Shown here piece after piece: positions 1 to 9,300 of a DNA stretch of 64,000 nucleotides. The notes below the pieces were generated by a model. It was given only the letters and a program-made list of their open reading frames with translations, ran no database searches and was not told the DNA's origin. Both the position numbers and the translations under genes were made by a program. The number at the start of each line of letters is the position of its first letter. Positions within the stretch are counted from its first letter, which is position 1. This stretch comes from a virus, in IMG/VR virus record IMGVR_UViG_3300009506_000001, positions 62,001-126,000 of that record. One strand, written 5' to 3'.

Positions 1-491
1 CGCTCTTGGTTCAAATACTGTATGAATGAATTCTTGACGCACTGAGTAAAGAAGGCAAACGCATTTGTGCTCCGTTCAGGATTAAATGACTTCCAAGTTT
101 TCACCAATGACATTAGAGCATATGCCTGCATGTCATCATTGTAAGTGTAGTTTGCAAAGTTCCCCTTTTTACCATAACGGGCAACCAACGTCAAAAGCAT
201 ATGGGCAAGTTTGTCGGTCATCTTGTCCTGTTCCTTGCTTTTCACAGCCTCTGCAAGAAGGTCAGCATTGTTTAGATAATTGGTTTTACGCTTCTTTTTA
301 GGTGCAACGACAGGGGGCTTGCTTGAAGTTTTCTTGGCAGCAGCCTTCTTCTTGGCTACTTTCTTTTTAGCAACCTTCTTCTTTGTGACCGCTTTCTTTT
401 TGGTAACGGCCTGCTTCTTGGTAGGAGCCTTTTTGGTAACGGCTTTCTTTTTGGTGACTTTTTTCTTCGTGGTCTTTGTTGTTTTCGCCAT
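1..491 (-). CDS. 55: Late-transcription sigma factor gp55 (partial, C-terminus off window)
   Basis: Only the first 163 codons are present; the gene runs off the left edge. Family knowledge: T4 gp55 is a minimal sigma factor that binds host core RNA polymerase and recognises the TATAAATA late promoter. Seen here: residues from about 70 follow gp55 closely (KTNYLNNADLL, KGNFANYTYNDDM, NAFAFFTQC, FIQYLNQE). The first 69 residues are an unusual tail of KKKAVT/KKKVA-type repeats containing about 31 lysines, like histone H1 or bacterial Hc1 tails. The ATG is preceded by AGGAAA and by a good host-type promoter. It is transcribed divergently from the late structural block. The C-terminal clamp-binding peptide cannot be seen. 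Confidence 0.9.
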   Translation of the reverse strand, partial: MAKTTKTTKKKVTKKKAVTKKAPTKKQAVTKKKAVTKKKVAKKKVAKKKAAAKKTSSKPPVVAPKKKRKTNYLNNADLLAEAVKSKEQDKMTDKLAHMLLTLVARYGKKGNFANYTYNDDMQAYALMSLVKTWKSFNPERSTNAFAFFTQCVKNSFIQYLNQE

Positions 492-525
492 TGTGTTTCC
501 TATACACTTATTGTTATTATGCCAG

Positions 526-553
526 CGTATACTTTGAATGGTCCAAGTATACG
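526..553. repeat. Inverted repeat overlapping the gp55 promoter -10
   Basis: CGTATACTT (526-534) and AAGTATACG (545-553) form a perfect 9-bp inverted repeat with a 10-base centre. The right arm contains the -10 element of the gp55 promoter, so the site could be an operator. No binding protein can be named. Confidence 0.5.
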
Positions 554-574
554 GTGGATTTTACTTCATGTCAA
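546..574 (-). promoter_or_regulatory. Host-type sigma70 promoter for gp55
   Basis: On the minus strand TTGACA (569-574) and TATACT (546-551) are separated by exactly 17 bases. Predicted +1 is near 539, giving a leader of about 48 bases before gp55. Confidence 0.7.
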
Positions 575-578
575 CAGA

Positions 579-586
579 CATAAATA
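579..586 (+). promoter_or_regulatory. T4-type late promoter (CATAAATA)
   Basis: CATAAATA is one base from the T4 late consensus. Predicted +1 at 592 leaves a 21-base leader containing GAGGAGAA before the GTG start of the nucleotidyltransferase. It likely starts the late baseplate operon. Confidence 0.65.
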
Positions 587-612
587 TCTCAACAGGATAC
601 GAGGAGAACTCC

Positions 613-1221
613 GTGTTAAAGTTTAAAGCATACGCAAACATCAACGAGGCAACCAAAGAAAAGCTAGACACAAGCAACGATCAGCCTGTTGTAATTGCAC
701 CAGGACGATTTAATCCGCCTACACGAGGACATCAGCTGATGATCCGTGAGCTGATTGCTTTGGGGCAGAAGCTGAATGCTAAGCCAGTTGTTATTGTGGT
801 TGATTCGGGAAAGTATGATGAGCGTAATCCTCTCACAGGCGAAGTCCGCAAAGAGTATATACTAAAAATGTTCCCTGGGGTGACCATTCACGTCGCCAAA
901 AATCCTTATGAAGCAGTTTTTGATCTGCATGATAAGCACGGTGAAGTTCCTGTTGGTGGTGTGACGGGTGCGGATCGTGCCAAGAACTACAAGAACATGA
1001 TCGGCCGAATATTTGGTCCTAAAGAGGAAGAACAGTACGAAGCGGTTATTCTCAATAGAGACCCTGATGCGGTGGACGATGTGGCAGGAGTTAGTGGAAC
1101 GAAAGCTCGTGAGGCAGCAGTCGCAAACGATGAAGGTGCTTTTCGGGCAATGACAGGTCTAGGGCATGAAGATGCAATGCAGCTCATGTCACAAATACGC
1201 AAGGGAATGGGAATTAGTTAA
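613..1221 (+). CDS. Nucleotidyltransferase (HxGH-type, cytidylyl/adenylyltransferase-like)
   Basis: The 202-residue product has the nucleotidylyltransferase fold signature APGRFNPPTRGH near residues 29-40, where T-x-G-H is the nucleotide-binding motif, and a C-terminal SGTKAREAA motif matching the ISxTxxR element of NMN adenylyl-, pantetheine adenylyl- and cytidylyltransferases. The substrate cannot be read from sequence. A GTG start at 613 is chosen over the upstream ATG at 538 because GAGGAGAA lies 4 bases before it and a late promoter sits between the two. The N-terminus MLKFKAYANINEATKEKL resembles T4 capsid-targeting sequences and contains INE-A, a match to the T4 prohead protease site. 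Related genes are common next to baseplate genes in marine T4-like phages. It abuts the tube-cap gene (TAATG). Confidence 0.75.
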   Translation: MLKFKAYANINEATKEKLDTSNDQPVVIAPGRFNPPTRGHQLMIRELIALGQKLNAKPVVIVVDSGKYDERNPLTGEVRKEYILKMFPGVTIHVAKNPYEAVFDLHDKHGEVPVGGVTGADRAKNYKNMIGRIFGPKEEEQYEAVILNRDPDAVDDVAGVSGTKAREAAVANDEGAFRAMTGLGHEDAMQLMSQIRKGMGIS

Positions 1222-1979
1222 TGGCAACAATTTCGAGAGCATCTGACGTTGAAAACCAATATAAGGTCCGACTAGGAGTAGCAACCAAATACACCGGAAT
1301 GGCTACGGATATCCAAGAGCTCCGTAGGCGTCAAGTTACGTTTAATGTGACTCCAGAAGTAACGGAAAACCGAAACGTCAACTATAAGTCACTGGAACCA
1401 CTGCACATGCCAGGCCAGATATTGGTATATGGTGGCACATCATCACGAACTTTCGCTTTGAACAACGTTCGGCTAATTTCTCGAACCACAAGAGAAGCGA
1501 CAGAAAACATGCGAACGCTACACTTGCTACGAAGTTGGGCAATGCCTTATTTTGGCAATTCATCTACGCTGTCCCCTAAACAGAAGCAAAATCGTGTCGA
1601 TCAAAACTATCAAGGCGGAAATGTACCACAAGCCAACGCAAACCCGGACTCCCGCACAGGAGTTGGTATGGAGCTTTTAGGTGCTCCACCCGACGTCTTG
1701 CTTCTCTCGGCATATTCGGCAGAGGGTGAGTATGTGACGCAGGGTAACAATTCAAAGCGTACAAGAATGGTTGCAACAAACATTCACAATGTCCCTGTTG
1801 TTATTACAAACCTAACAATTCCATATCCATCAGATGTTGACTACATTCCAGCTGAGGATGGTCAGCCAATGCCAAGAATGATGACGATTGATTTGCAGCT
1901 AACGGAAACACATTCACCACAAGAATATAATCAGTTCTCGTTGCAAGATTTTCGTAAGGGAATACTCTCAAACTTTTAA
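1221..1979 (+). CDS. 48: Baseplate tail-tube cap protein, gp48-like
   Basis: The 252-residue protein fits the short gp48/gp54-type tube-cap proteins of cyanophages by position (before gp53) and by features such as LVYGGTSSRTFALNNVRL and a C-terminal TETHSPQEYNQFSL segment. In T4, gp48 caps the hub and starts tube polymerisation. No membrane segment or signal is present. The assignment rests partly on gene order; T4 gp48 itself is longer (364 residues). Start and upstream stop overlap by one base, indicating translational coupling. Confidence 0.65.
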   Translation: MATISRASDVENQYKVRLGVATKYTGMATDIQELRRRQVTFNVTPEVTENRNVNYKSLEPLHMPGQILVYGGTSSRTFALNNVRLISRTTREATENMRTLHLLRSWAMPYFGNSSTLSPKQKQNRVDQNYQGGNVPQANANPDSRTGVGMELLGAPPDVLLLSAYSAEGEYVTQGNNSKRTRMVATNIHNVPVVITNLTIPYPSDVDYIPAEDGQPMPRMMTIDLQLTETHSPQEYNQFSLQDFRKGILSNF

Positions 1980-1988
1980 GGAACCAGT

Positions 1989-2336
1989 ATGGCATCAAGA
2001 ACATCAGTGCAAAATAGAGAATCTCGTTACACACAGGGTGGAGAGACCGAGACCTATGAAAAGCGGTTGGGGTGGTGGGAGCGTGACATTGACACATTCC
2101 AACCAGATGTTTCCGACATAATTGTGACCATAGCTCCTCAATATGACCGGCGACCAGATAAGATGGCATTTGACTTCTATGGTCGTTCTGGCCTGATGTG
2201 GTTGGTCCTTCAGTATAATAGCATTGTAGACATCAATGAAGAGTTCATTGCAGGCAAGAAAATTCGGTTGCCTGAGCCTTCTCGTGCATCTCTCACCCTC
2301 CTAAATAAGAGAACGGGTGGAGTTCCAGCCGAGTAA
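1989..2336 (+). CDS. 53: Baseplate wedge protein gp53
   Basis: The 115-residue protein shows the gp53 core: a DIIVTIAPQYDRRPDKMA segment, then FYGRSGLMWLVLQYNSI and a LysM-like INEEFIAGKKIRLPEP end. In T4, gp53 is the last wedge subunit to be added and links wedges around the hub. T4 gp53 is longer (196 residues), so this is a reduced form common in marine relatives. Spacing to the neighbours is about 10 bases, with AAGGAA before the start. Confidence 0.8.
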   Translation: MASRTSVQNRESRYTQGGETETYEKRLGWWERDIDTFQPDVSDIIVTIAPQYDRRPDKMAFDFYGRSGLMWLVLQYNSIVDINEEFIAGKKIRLPEPSRASLTLLNKRTGGVPAE

Positions 2337-2346
2337 GGAAAAATGA

Positions 2347-4464
2347 ATGTCAACGCCTACTAACCCTTTATCCAAATATCGCTCCTATGCCTACCAGCAA
2401 ATTTTAATTGCTTGCGATACTACTGAGACCGCTGAGAAATTGGCAGCGAACAATCAGTTTCTGGAATTTCTTCGGGTTAAGGATGCCGAACGTCTTAACA
2501 CCCCTCAGTTCCCCTACGCCAAATACAAGCCATATGACATTGCCCTAGATAAAGGACGAACCGGAAAGTATTGCATTATCATTAATGGTATGCAGGATGC
2601 AGAGTTTGTTATCAACAGCGTTCAGTGGTATAGCACTGTTGTTGCTGATGCAGGTGGTATAGGTAATGAATACTCCACACTAGATGTGGCAGGTGAAATG
2701 GAAATTCAGGAACCACAGGGCGTTCGTTTTATGAACGTGCTCGCTGAAATTGCAGACCAGCTTGACAGCAATGCAAGCGGATTGGTCTTTATGCTGAAGA
2801 CTGTATTTGTTGGACACTCTACTCCAAATTATCAAGATGATGGCTTTCCGGATCCAATCACTAACGTCCGTCCAATACTTTTTTGGATGTCAGATATTAC
2901 TGGTTCGTTTGCTGTAACAGGCGGATCGTACAAGATAGAGTTTGCTGCGATCAATCATGGTGTCTCTAAGCAAAAACACATTCTACATGGAGCGGACCGT
3001 ATCACAATCGACACTGCAAAGGGCAGTGATGGGTGTGAAGCGAATACGTTATCAGGAGCACTGTGTCAGCTTCAGTCTAAAATCAAAGTCATTTACGACA
3101 AATATTATCAGCAAGTTAAGTCGGACGTAGAAAATACAGTTGGTCCAGACGGCAAAAAGTTAATGTTTGAAGGGCGGCAAGTTGAGTATGTAATCGAAGC
3201 GGAAGAACCATTAGATGGCCCAGATTACTTGGTGACTGATTTTAAAGACTCTGCTACTAACACAGCTGAATCAAACAAAGGTGGCATAATTGTTCTGTCT
3301 GGTGAGCCAACGGTTGAGGCTGCTATCCTAGCTATTGCAAAGCGTTGTCCAAAACTCCAAGAGGACTTGGTGGTTGGTGATGGACAAAATACAAAGAGAG
3401 TGAAGTACGTTCCAAAAGTAGCAACAACCATTGAATCAACGGATACAAGCTATAAGATCATTTACAAGCTACGTCGTGTTATTGAATCTCGAAATGATAT
3501 CCTTACCGTTCTAGCAAAACGCAAGACAGATGATCTATCGGACCTGGATAGAAAAATTTTGCAGAATACTCTGGTCCTAGATTACATGTACACTGGTAAG
3601 AATATTGATATCCTGGATTTTGATATCAAGATGGAGATGGGTTTAACTTTGTTCCAGAACATGACAACATCGGAGAACCTACCCTCTACGGGTGAAACTA
3701 CCGATGGTGGTGTAATTGATTCCTCATTAGCAGTTGCAAAACCAATTGACGTTACGGCAACAAAGTCGGGTCGTATACGAAAGAAGACACCAATTTTCCT
3801 TAGCACACGAGCAAAAGAACTTGCTATCAAACATACAAGAAATCCAAAGCGAGCTTTGGACTTTCAGGAAGCATTGAATCGTCATGCCGCAATTGAAAAC
3901 ATTGAGTCTGTTGTAAAGATTCATGGAAATCCTGGCCTGCTAAATTCAGTTAATAGAATGCCTTCTGATATCACGAGTATCAAAAAGGATACTGATACAA
4001 AAGCAACTGTGGATAAAAACCTGCAAACGTCAGATGGAGTGCCACAGGATCAAGATGTTTTTCCATACTGGGAAACAATTCCTGCTATTGTAAAGATCAA
4101 TATCAAGATGCCATCGACATATTTCAGTGGAGCTCAGAATTCAGGTGACTACAGCGAGCCATTTTGGTACGAAGGTTATTATTATTGCTATGCAATAGAA
4201 CAGATGTTTGACAATGGTGAGTTTGTGCAGAAGTTGCATATGGTTAGTATCCCAAAAAGTTCAGCAGAAGAGAACCAACAAACCGACAAGTCGAAGACAG
4301 AACAGACAACTCAAACACAAACAGAAAACCAGGTAACGAAGACGTCGGGTTCTGGTACAAGTGCTGGTACATCTGGACAGGCGGCACCACTTGTGATTGT
4401 CATAGATAAAGATGCATCTTACTATACTTCAAAAGAATACCAAGAGGCTAATACCGATCAATGA
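2347..4464 (+). CDS. Putative baseplate hub protein (gp27-like position)
   Basis: This 705-residue soluble protein sits between gp53 and gp5, where the hub that carries the spike is expected. The N-terminal 250 residues are beta-rich (FVINSVQWYSTVVADAGG, then FWMSDITGSFAVTGGSYKIEF), consistent with a hub domain. The middle is helical and charged, and residues near 505-600 return to beta structure (PYWETIPAIVKINIKMPSTYF). A Gln/Thr-rich linker (about residues 640-680) precedes the C-terminus. The hub role is inferred from order and shape; no lysozyme or protease motif is seen. It overlaps gp5 by ATGA. Confidence 0.5.
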   Translation: MSTPTNPLSKYRSYAYQQILIACDTTETAEKLAANNQFLEFLRVKDAERLNTPQFPYAKYKPYDIALDKGRTGKYCIIINGMQDAEFVINSVQWYSTVVADAGGIGNEYSTLDVAGEMEIQEPQGVRFMNVLAEIADQLDSNASGLVFMLKTVFVGHSTPNYQDDGFPDPITNVRPILFWMSDITGSFAVTGGSYKIEFAAINHGVSKQKHILHGADRITIDTAKGSDGCEANTLSGALCQLQSKIKVIYDKYYQQVKSDVENTVGPDGKKLMFEGRQVEYVIEAEEPLDGPDYLVTDFKDSATNTAESNKGGIIVLSGEPTVEAAILAIAKRCPKLQEDLVVGDGQNTKRVKYVPKVATTIESTDTSYKIIYKLRRVIESRNDILTVLAKRKTDDLSDLDRKILQNTLVLDYMYTGKNIDILDFDIKMEMGLTLFQNMTTSENLPSTGETTDGGVIDSSLAVAKPIDVTATKSGRIRKKTPIFLSTRAKELAIKHTRNPKRALDFQEALNRHAAIENIESVVKIHGNPGLLNSVNRMPSDITSIKKDTDTKATVDKNLQTSDGVPQDQDVFPYWETIPAIVKINIKMPSTYFSGAQNSGDYSEPFWYEGYYYCYAIEQMFDNGEFVQKLHMVSIPKSSAEENQQTDKSKTEQTTQTQTENQVTKTSGSGTSAGTSGQAAPLVIVIDKDASYYTSKEYQEANTDQ

Positions 4465-5915
4465 ACGCTGAAGAATTTCCACTCATAACCGTTGGCACTG
4501 TTGTCGATACAAATGATCCACAACAGAATGGCCGCCTACGTGTCAATTGTCCTAGATGGGGTGATACCCCTGACACGAAAGTTACGGATATGGCGTGGGC
4601 CGCATATGTTTCACCGTTTGGTGGTATTCTAACACGTGGTTATCGGGGACCTGAGAATGTAACAACAGGTGGTCCAGTTGCTTATGGTATGTGGGCTATT
4701 CCAAAAGTTGGCTCCCTTGTTCTTTGTATGCTAGTAGATGGCGATCCAAACCACCGTGTGTGGATTGGATGCTTGCAAGCGGATCACATGATGCATACGC
4801 TTCCAATGGGACGATATCTGGATGGTGGTGAAACGGGCCCTGTATCTTCCACAGAGCAGCCAATAGAACCCCTTGCATCTAATATGGATGAGGCATTTGG
4901 AACTGCATCGGGAAATTACGAGCGTTTAACACGAGGTACAGAAGGACAGGCTGCATCTATTAGTAATACGATAATTGATAAAGTTGTCAGTGCAAAGGCT
5001 GATTATCGTCAGAGTATTTTTGATCGTACGGGTTACCAGCACACTCGCATTCGCCCTGATATTGGATTTGCAGAAACAGAAGGTGGGAACTTTGATCCAC
5101 AGACGTATAGTTTGACAACACCAGGGCTGCACTCGTTCGTTATGGATGATAGTTTGAAGAATGGAAAGATTCGTATTCGCTCAACATCTGGCAACCAAGT
5201 CATTCTGGATGATACAAATGAACGTATCTACATCAGTACAGCAGAGGGTAAAAGCTGGGTTGAGCTAGATCAGGCTGGCAACATTGATGTCTATTCTGAT
5301 CGACGCATTTCGATGCATGCCTTGAAAGGATTCAACTTCACAACAGAGGGTGAGTTTAGAGTATCAGCGGGCTCAATTCACCTTCGAACACAAACAGGAA
5401 CTCGCATCGAGGCTGATACAACAATCGATATTCGCTCAGGAACAACATTGAATGCAAATGTGGGTTCAACAATGAGCCTGAGTGTTGCCTCTAACCTTGA
5501 TATTCAGACTGGAGGGTATTTCAATACCACATCAGGTGGTGCATATAATGTGACGTCTGGTTTGACATTGAGACTAACCTCAAGTGGTGTAATGGATTTC
5601 CAAGCAGGCGGCAATCTGAACCAAGATGCACCAGAAATTCATTTGAATGACGGATTATCATCTGCAGCAACCGGAGCAAGCACGACTGCAGCCACCCATG
5701 CATATACAACAAGCCGTGTGCCAATTCATGAACCTTGGGGTCGAATTTCAAATAATTCGGCACTAACGGATCAAGACGTATCCACGAATGCAATTGCATC
5801 TGTGTTGAATATGACAAACACTTCAGGCACACTGGAGCTTTCATACACAAGTGCAGATGCAAACAAAGTAGATTTGGGTGATAATTTGGGTCGAAATGAC
5901 AATTGGCGACGTTAA
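4461..5915 (+). CDS. 5: Baseplate hub/spike protein gp5-like, without a visible lysozyme domain
   Basis: Residues about 10-115 form the gp5 N-terminal OB-fold (VGTVVDTNDPQQNGRLRVNC, YGMWAIPKVGSLVLCML, HRVWIGCL). Residues about 230-400 are a repetitive beta-helix of the gp5/VgrG needle type (KIRIRSTSGNQVILDDT, GKSWVELDQAGNIDVYS, followed by short Thr/Ser/Gly strands). T4 gp5 carries a T4-type lysozyme between these parts; here the intervening stretch of about 110 residues has no recognisable lysozyme and the protein is shorter (484 against 575). The spike probably relies on a separate peptidase, for which the PAAR-M15 protein at 26690-27922 is the best candidate. Confidence 0.8.
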   Translation: MNAEEFPLITVGTVVDTNDPQQNGRLRVNCPRWGDTPDTKVTDMAWAAYVSPFGGILTRGYRGPENVTTGGPVAYGMWAIPKVGSLVLCMLVDGDPNHRVWIGCLQADHMMHTLPMGRYLDGGETGPVSSTEQPIEPLASNMDEAFGTASGNYERLTRGTEGQAASISNTIIDKVVSAKADYRQSIFDRTGYQHTRIRPDIGFAETEGGNFDPQTYSLTTPGLHSFVMDDSLKNGKIRIRSTSGNQVILDDTNERIYISTAEGKSWVELDQAGNIDVYSDRRISMHALKGFNFTTEGEFRVSAGSIHLRTQTGTRIEADTTIDIRSGTTLNANVGSTMSLSVASNLDIQTGGYFNTTSGGAYNVTSGLTLRLTSSGVMDFQAGGNLNQDAPEIHLNDGLSSAATGASTTAATHAYTTSRVPIHEPWGRISNNSALTDQDVSTNAIASVLNMTNTSGTLELSYTSADANKVDLGDNLGRNDNWRR

Positions 5916-5922
5916 ATAAATA
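5915..5922 (+). promoter_or_regulatory. Late promoter (AATAAATA) before gp25
   Basis: AATAAATA predicts +1 at 5928, an 18-base leader with AGGGAAA before the gp25 ATG. Confidence 0.65.
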
Positions 5923-5945
5923 CGTAACAACCTAGGGAAACTTAC

Positions 5946-6317
5946 ATGGCACTCTACAAAGGCTACAGCACATTTGAGTATGAACGCAATAAGTCGCTCA
6001 AAATCACTGACCTCGAACTGGTAAAGTTGGATATCCTGAACCAAATCTTTACCCGTAAAGGCGAGCGTGTTATGATGCCTAATTTTGGGTCAATAGTCCC
6101 TGATATTGTTTTTGAGCCGTTAGACGACGTAACTCTTGCAATTCTGGAAGAAGATTTGAATGCGGTGGTAAATTTTGATCCTCGTGTCGATCTGTTAGAA
6201 TTCAGTTTGCAGCCTGATTATGACAATAGTTTGGTCACGGTTCACATGAAATTACTTTTTGTCGAGTTCGATCTTGTAGACGATGTCGACCTGAATATAC
6301 TCTTTGAGGGTTCATAA
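5946..6317 (+). CDS. 25: Baseplate wedge protein gp25
   Basis: The 123-residue protein matches the gp25/IraD-type family, which is conserved from T4 to type VI secretion (TssE). Visible motifs are DLELVKLDILNQIFTRKGER and MMPNFGSIVPDIVFEPLDD, then a compact alpha/beta end. T4 gp25 is 132 residues. It acts in the wedge together with gp6, whose gene follows with a TAATG overlap. Confidence 0.9.
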   Translation: MALYKGYSTFEYERNKSLKITDLELVKLDILNQIFTRKGERVMMPNFGSIVPDIVFEPLDDVTLAILEEDLNAVVNFDPRVDLLEFSLQPDYDNSLVTVHMKLLFVEFDLVDDVDLNILFEGS

Positions 6318-9300
6318 TGAGCAGAATTATAAGCAGAGCAGAAGCCTGGGAACGTGCGTATGATGTGTTTCAGGAAGTAAACTTCAACGCATTTGACTAC
6401 AACTCAATCAAACAGTCGCTGATTGACTACATGAAGTTGTACTTCCCTGAGGACTTCAACGATTTCATCGAATCCAGTGAATTTGTTGCAATCATGGAAC
6501 TGTTTGCTTATGTTGGGGAACTGTTGTCCTATCGTCTTGACTTAAATGCTCACGAGAACTTCATCACACAGGCACAACGTAAAGAATCTGTTCTACGCCT
6601 AGCCAAACTGATTTCTTATACAGCAGCCCGTAACATTCCAGCTCGTGGTCTCACGAAGATGACATCCATCCAGACCACAGAGGCTGTCTATGATTCGAAT
6701 AGTGTTAATCTAGCTAACACAAAGATCAATTGGAACGACACAAATAATTCCAACTGGAAAGAGCAGTTTGTTCTTATTTTGAACCGTGTGTTGCGTCAGA
6801 GCTTTGGTTCTGTATCTCCAACTGAGCGTGTTCAGGTTGACGATGTCATTTTTGAACTTTACCAGCTTAATAATAACCCAATCACCAATGGCGTCTTCCC
6901 TTATACAGCAAATGTGTCAGGTAAGTCATACCCAATGGAGTTGGTGCCATCTTCCTTGGACTCCAATGGTCCATTAGAACGTCGTCCAGATAATACATCG
7001 GCATTTAGTATCCTTTATGGCTCTGATGGTCTTGGTGATGGTTCCGATACAACTGGTTTCTTCTTCTTTACAAAGCAGGGCTCACTTGCAAATCTCACCA
7101 CAACATTTGATGGTGTAACACCAAACCAGACCTTCGATATTACGGTCAACAACATCAACGACGCTGACGTTTGGTTTAACAACATCGACCCAGACACAGG
7201 TGAGACGATCGATGATGGCACGGTTGCAGATGGTGTTTCAGGTGAGTGGCAGGAAGTTGATCTTGCAAATGCTCAGAACATTATCTTCAACACAAACAGC
7301 CGTCGTCAGAAGTATGAGATCGAAACTCTAGCCAATGACCAGATTCGTTTAGTCTTTGGTGATGGTGAGTTCTCGGATATTCCTTCTGGTACGTTTCAGG
7401 CTTGGTACCGTACCTCTGCAAATGAAGACCTAGTTATTCCACAAAATACCGTTGTCAACAAAACATCAAGTTTCACATATGTTGACATTAGTGGTAACGT
7501 CCAGACGCTCACATTTACGTTCTCTCTGATCAACTCTCTGCAGAACGCTTCTCCATCGGAAGACATTGATCACATTCGTCGTGTGGCACCATCTGTTTAC
7601 TATACACAGGATCGTATGGTCAATGCTCGTGACTATAACGTCTTTATGCTCCAAGATCCTTCGATTTTAAAACTCCGAGCAGTCAATAGAACATTTGCAG
7701 GTGACTCGGCATATCTTGCATGGCACGACCCAACTACCACATACGAAAGTGCAAAACTAATTGGTGTGGATGGTGCATTGTATGTGGATCAACGAACGAA
7801 CACGGTTCAAACTGCAACGACAGATTTAACGGAGTTGGTTGATTCATACATCCAACCAATCCTTTCTACTACAGATTTCTTTACCATACTTGAGTCACAC
7901 AACCCTGCTGTGCCACTCAGAAAGACGTTCACACCTACACAGCGTACCAATCTAATTGATACGTTACAGGACATTGTTGATGGTATTCAGTTCTCACCTC
8001 TATATATTTACGTTGATGGTACAACCTTTGATTGGGAATTTGTATCAGGGGGTGGTTCAGTATCAGTGTCCCCACCAGGCCTAACGGATCCACTTATGGA
8101 CTTCGATACGCCAATCATCGAAGTTGTATATGATCCAGGTGCATCAAATGGTTTGATCTGGACAGTTAACTACCAAGGTGAGAGATATATTATCCAAAGT
8201 AATGGTACTCGCTTCTGGAACGTGAACCAGGGTAGCGTTATCGATTATGACACACTTAACACCGTTTCAGATACAATTACCTTGCTTCGGGCCAACTTGG
8301 ATGACACGTGGCAGGGTATACTAACACAGGATTGGGCATTCGACGTTGTTGGCCAAGAACTCAATGTTGACCAGACAACAGACATCAACCGTCTGAATGT
8401 TCTTCCTGTGGACGTAAATGGGGATAATATTCCTGACAACATGAGTTTGGACTATTTGTTCGATGGTGACTTGACACTCACGGTGTCCGCTGGTCAGGTC
8501 CAGTTACCGTTTACAGTTCTCTATAATGACTTTGTTGGAACGGGTTCACCAACAAGTGCGTTGCTTAGTGTATTGGGCGACGTGAGTGGCCCAATGCAGA
8601 TCGGTGTGGACTTTACGTTGCTTGAGCCAGATGGCACGACTGCAATTAGTGGTGAGTCGGGTAGTATCCTTTCTGTTCCAGCAGATGCAACAATCGTGCT
8701 TTCGAACAAAGACTTTGTTTACTTCACTCGAGCCGATTCAAGTAGCGACTGGGAACTTGCTGCCCCTGCTTCAACCACAGTGATCAACGGTTGGTACACG
8801 GAAACTGCAACAGCAGGAACCTATCCGGACAACTGGGACAACACAAGTGCCGTGTATCGTCGCCTTCGTGGTCGTACAGATTACAATTTCTCGTGGTTCC
8901 ATAGTGCAGAACGCTTCTCACTTATTGACCCTTCACAGTCAAACATCATTGACATGTTTGTCATTCCACGTGGATACTATACGGAGTTGACAGAATGGTT
9001 AAGTGGTGAAACGTCAGTTGAACCTGACGCACCAACTCCACTTGATCTACGTACAACGTATGGATATCTTCTTGATAGTAAGATGATTTCTGATACGGTT
9101 GTGTTACATCCCGGCCAGTTCAAAATTTTGTTTGGGTCTAAGGCTCCTTCAGGTCTCCGAGCAACGTTCAAGGTCATTCGTTCGTCAACAGCAAAACTCA
9201 CAGACAATGAAGTTAAGACCCGAATTGTTGGTGTGGTTGAAGAGTTCTTTGATATTAACTTGTGGGAATTTGGGGAGACTTTCTATTTCACAGAGTTGGC

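Noticed and set aside
538-612. ATG at 538 as the start of the nucleotidyltransferase
   Set aside because: It lies upstream of the late promoter octamer and has no ribosome site; the GTG at 613 has GAGGAGAA.
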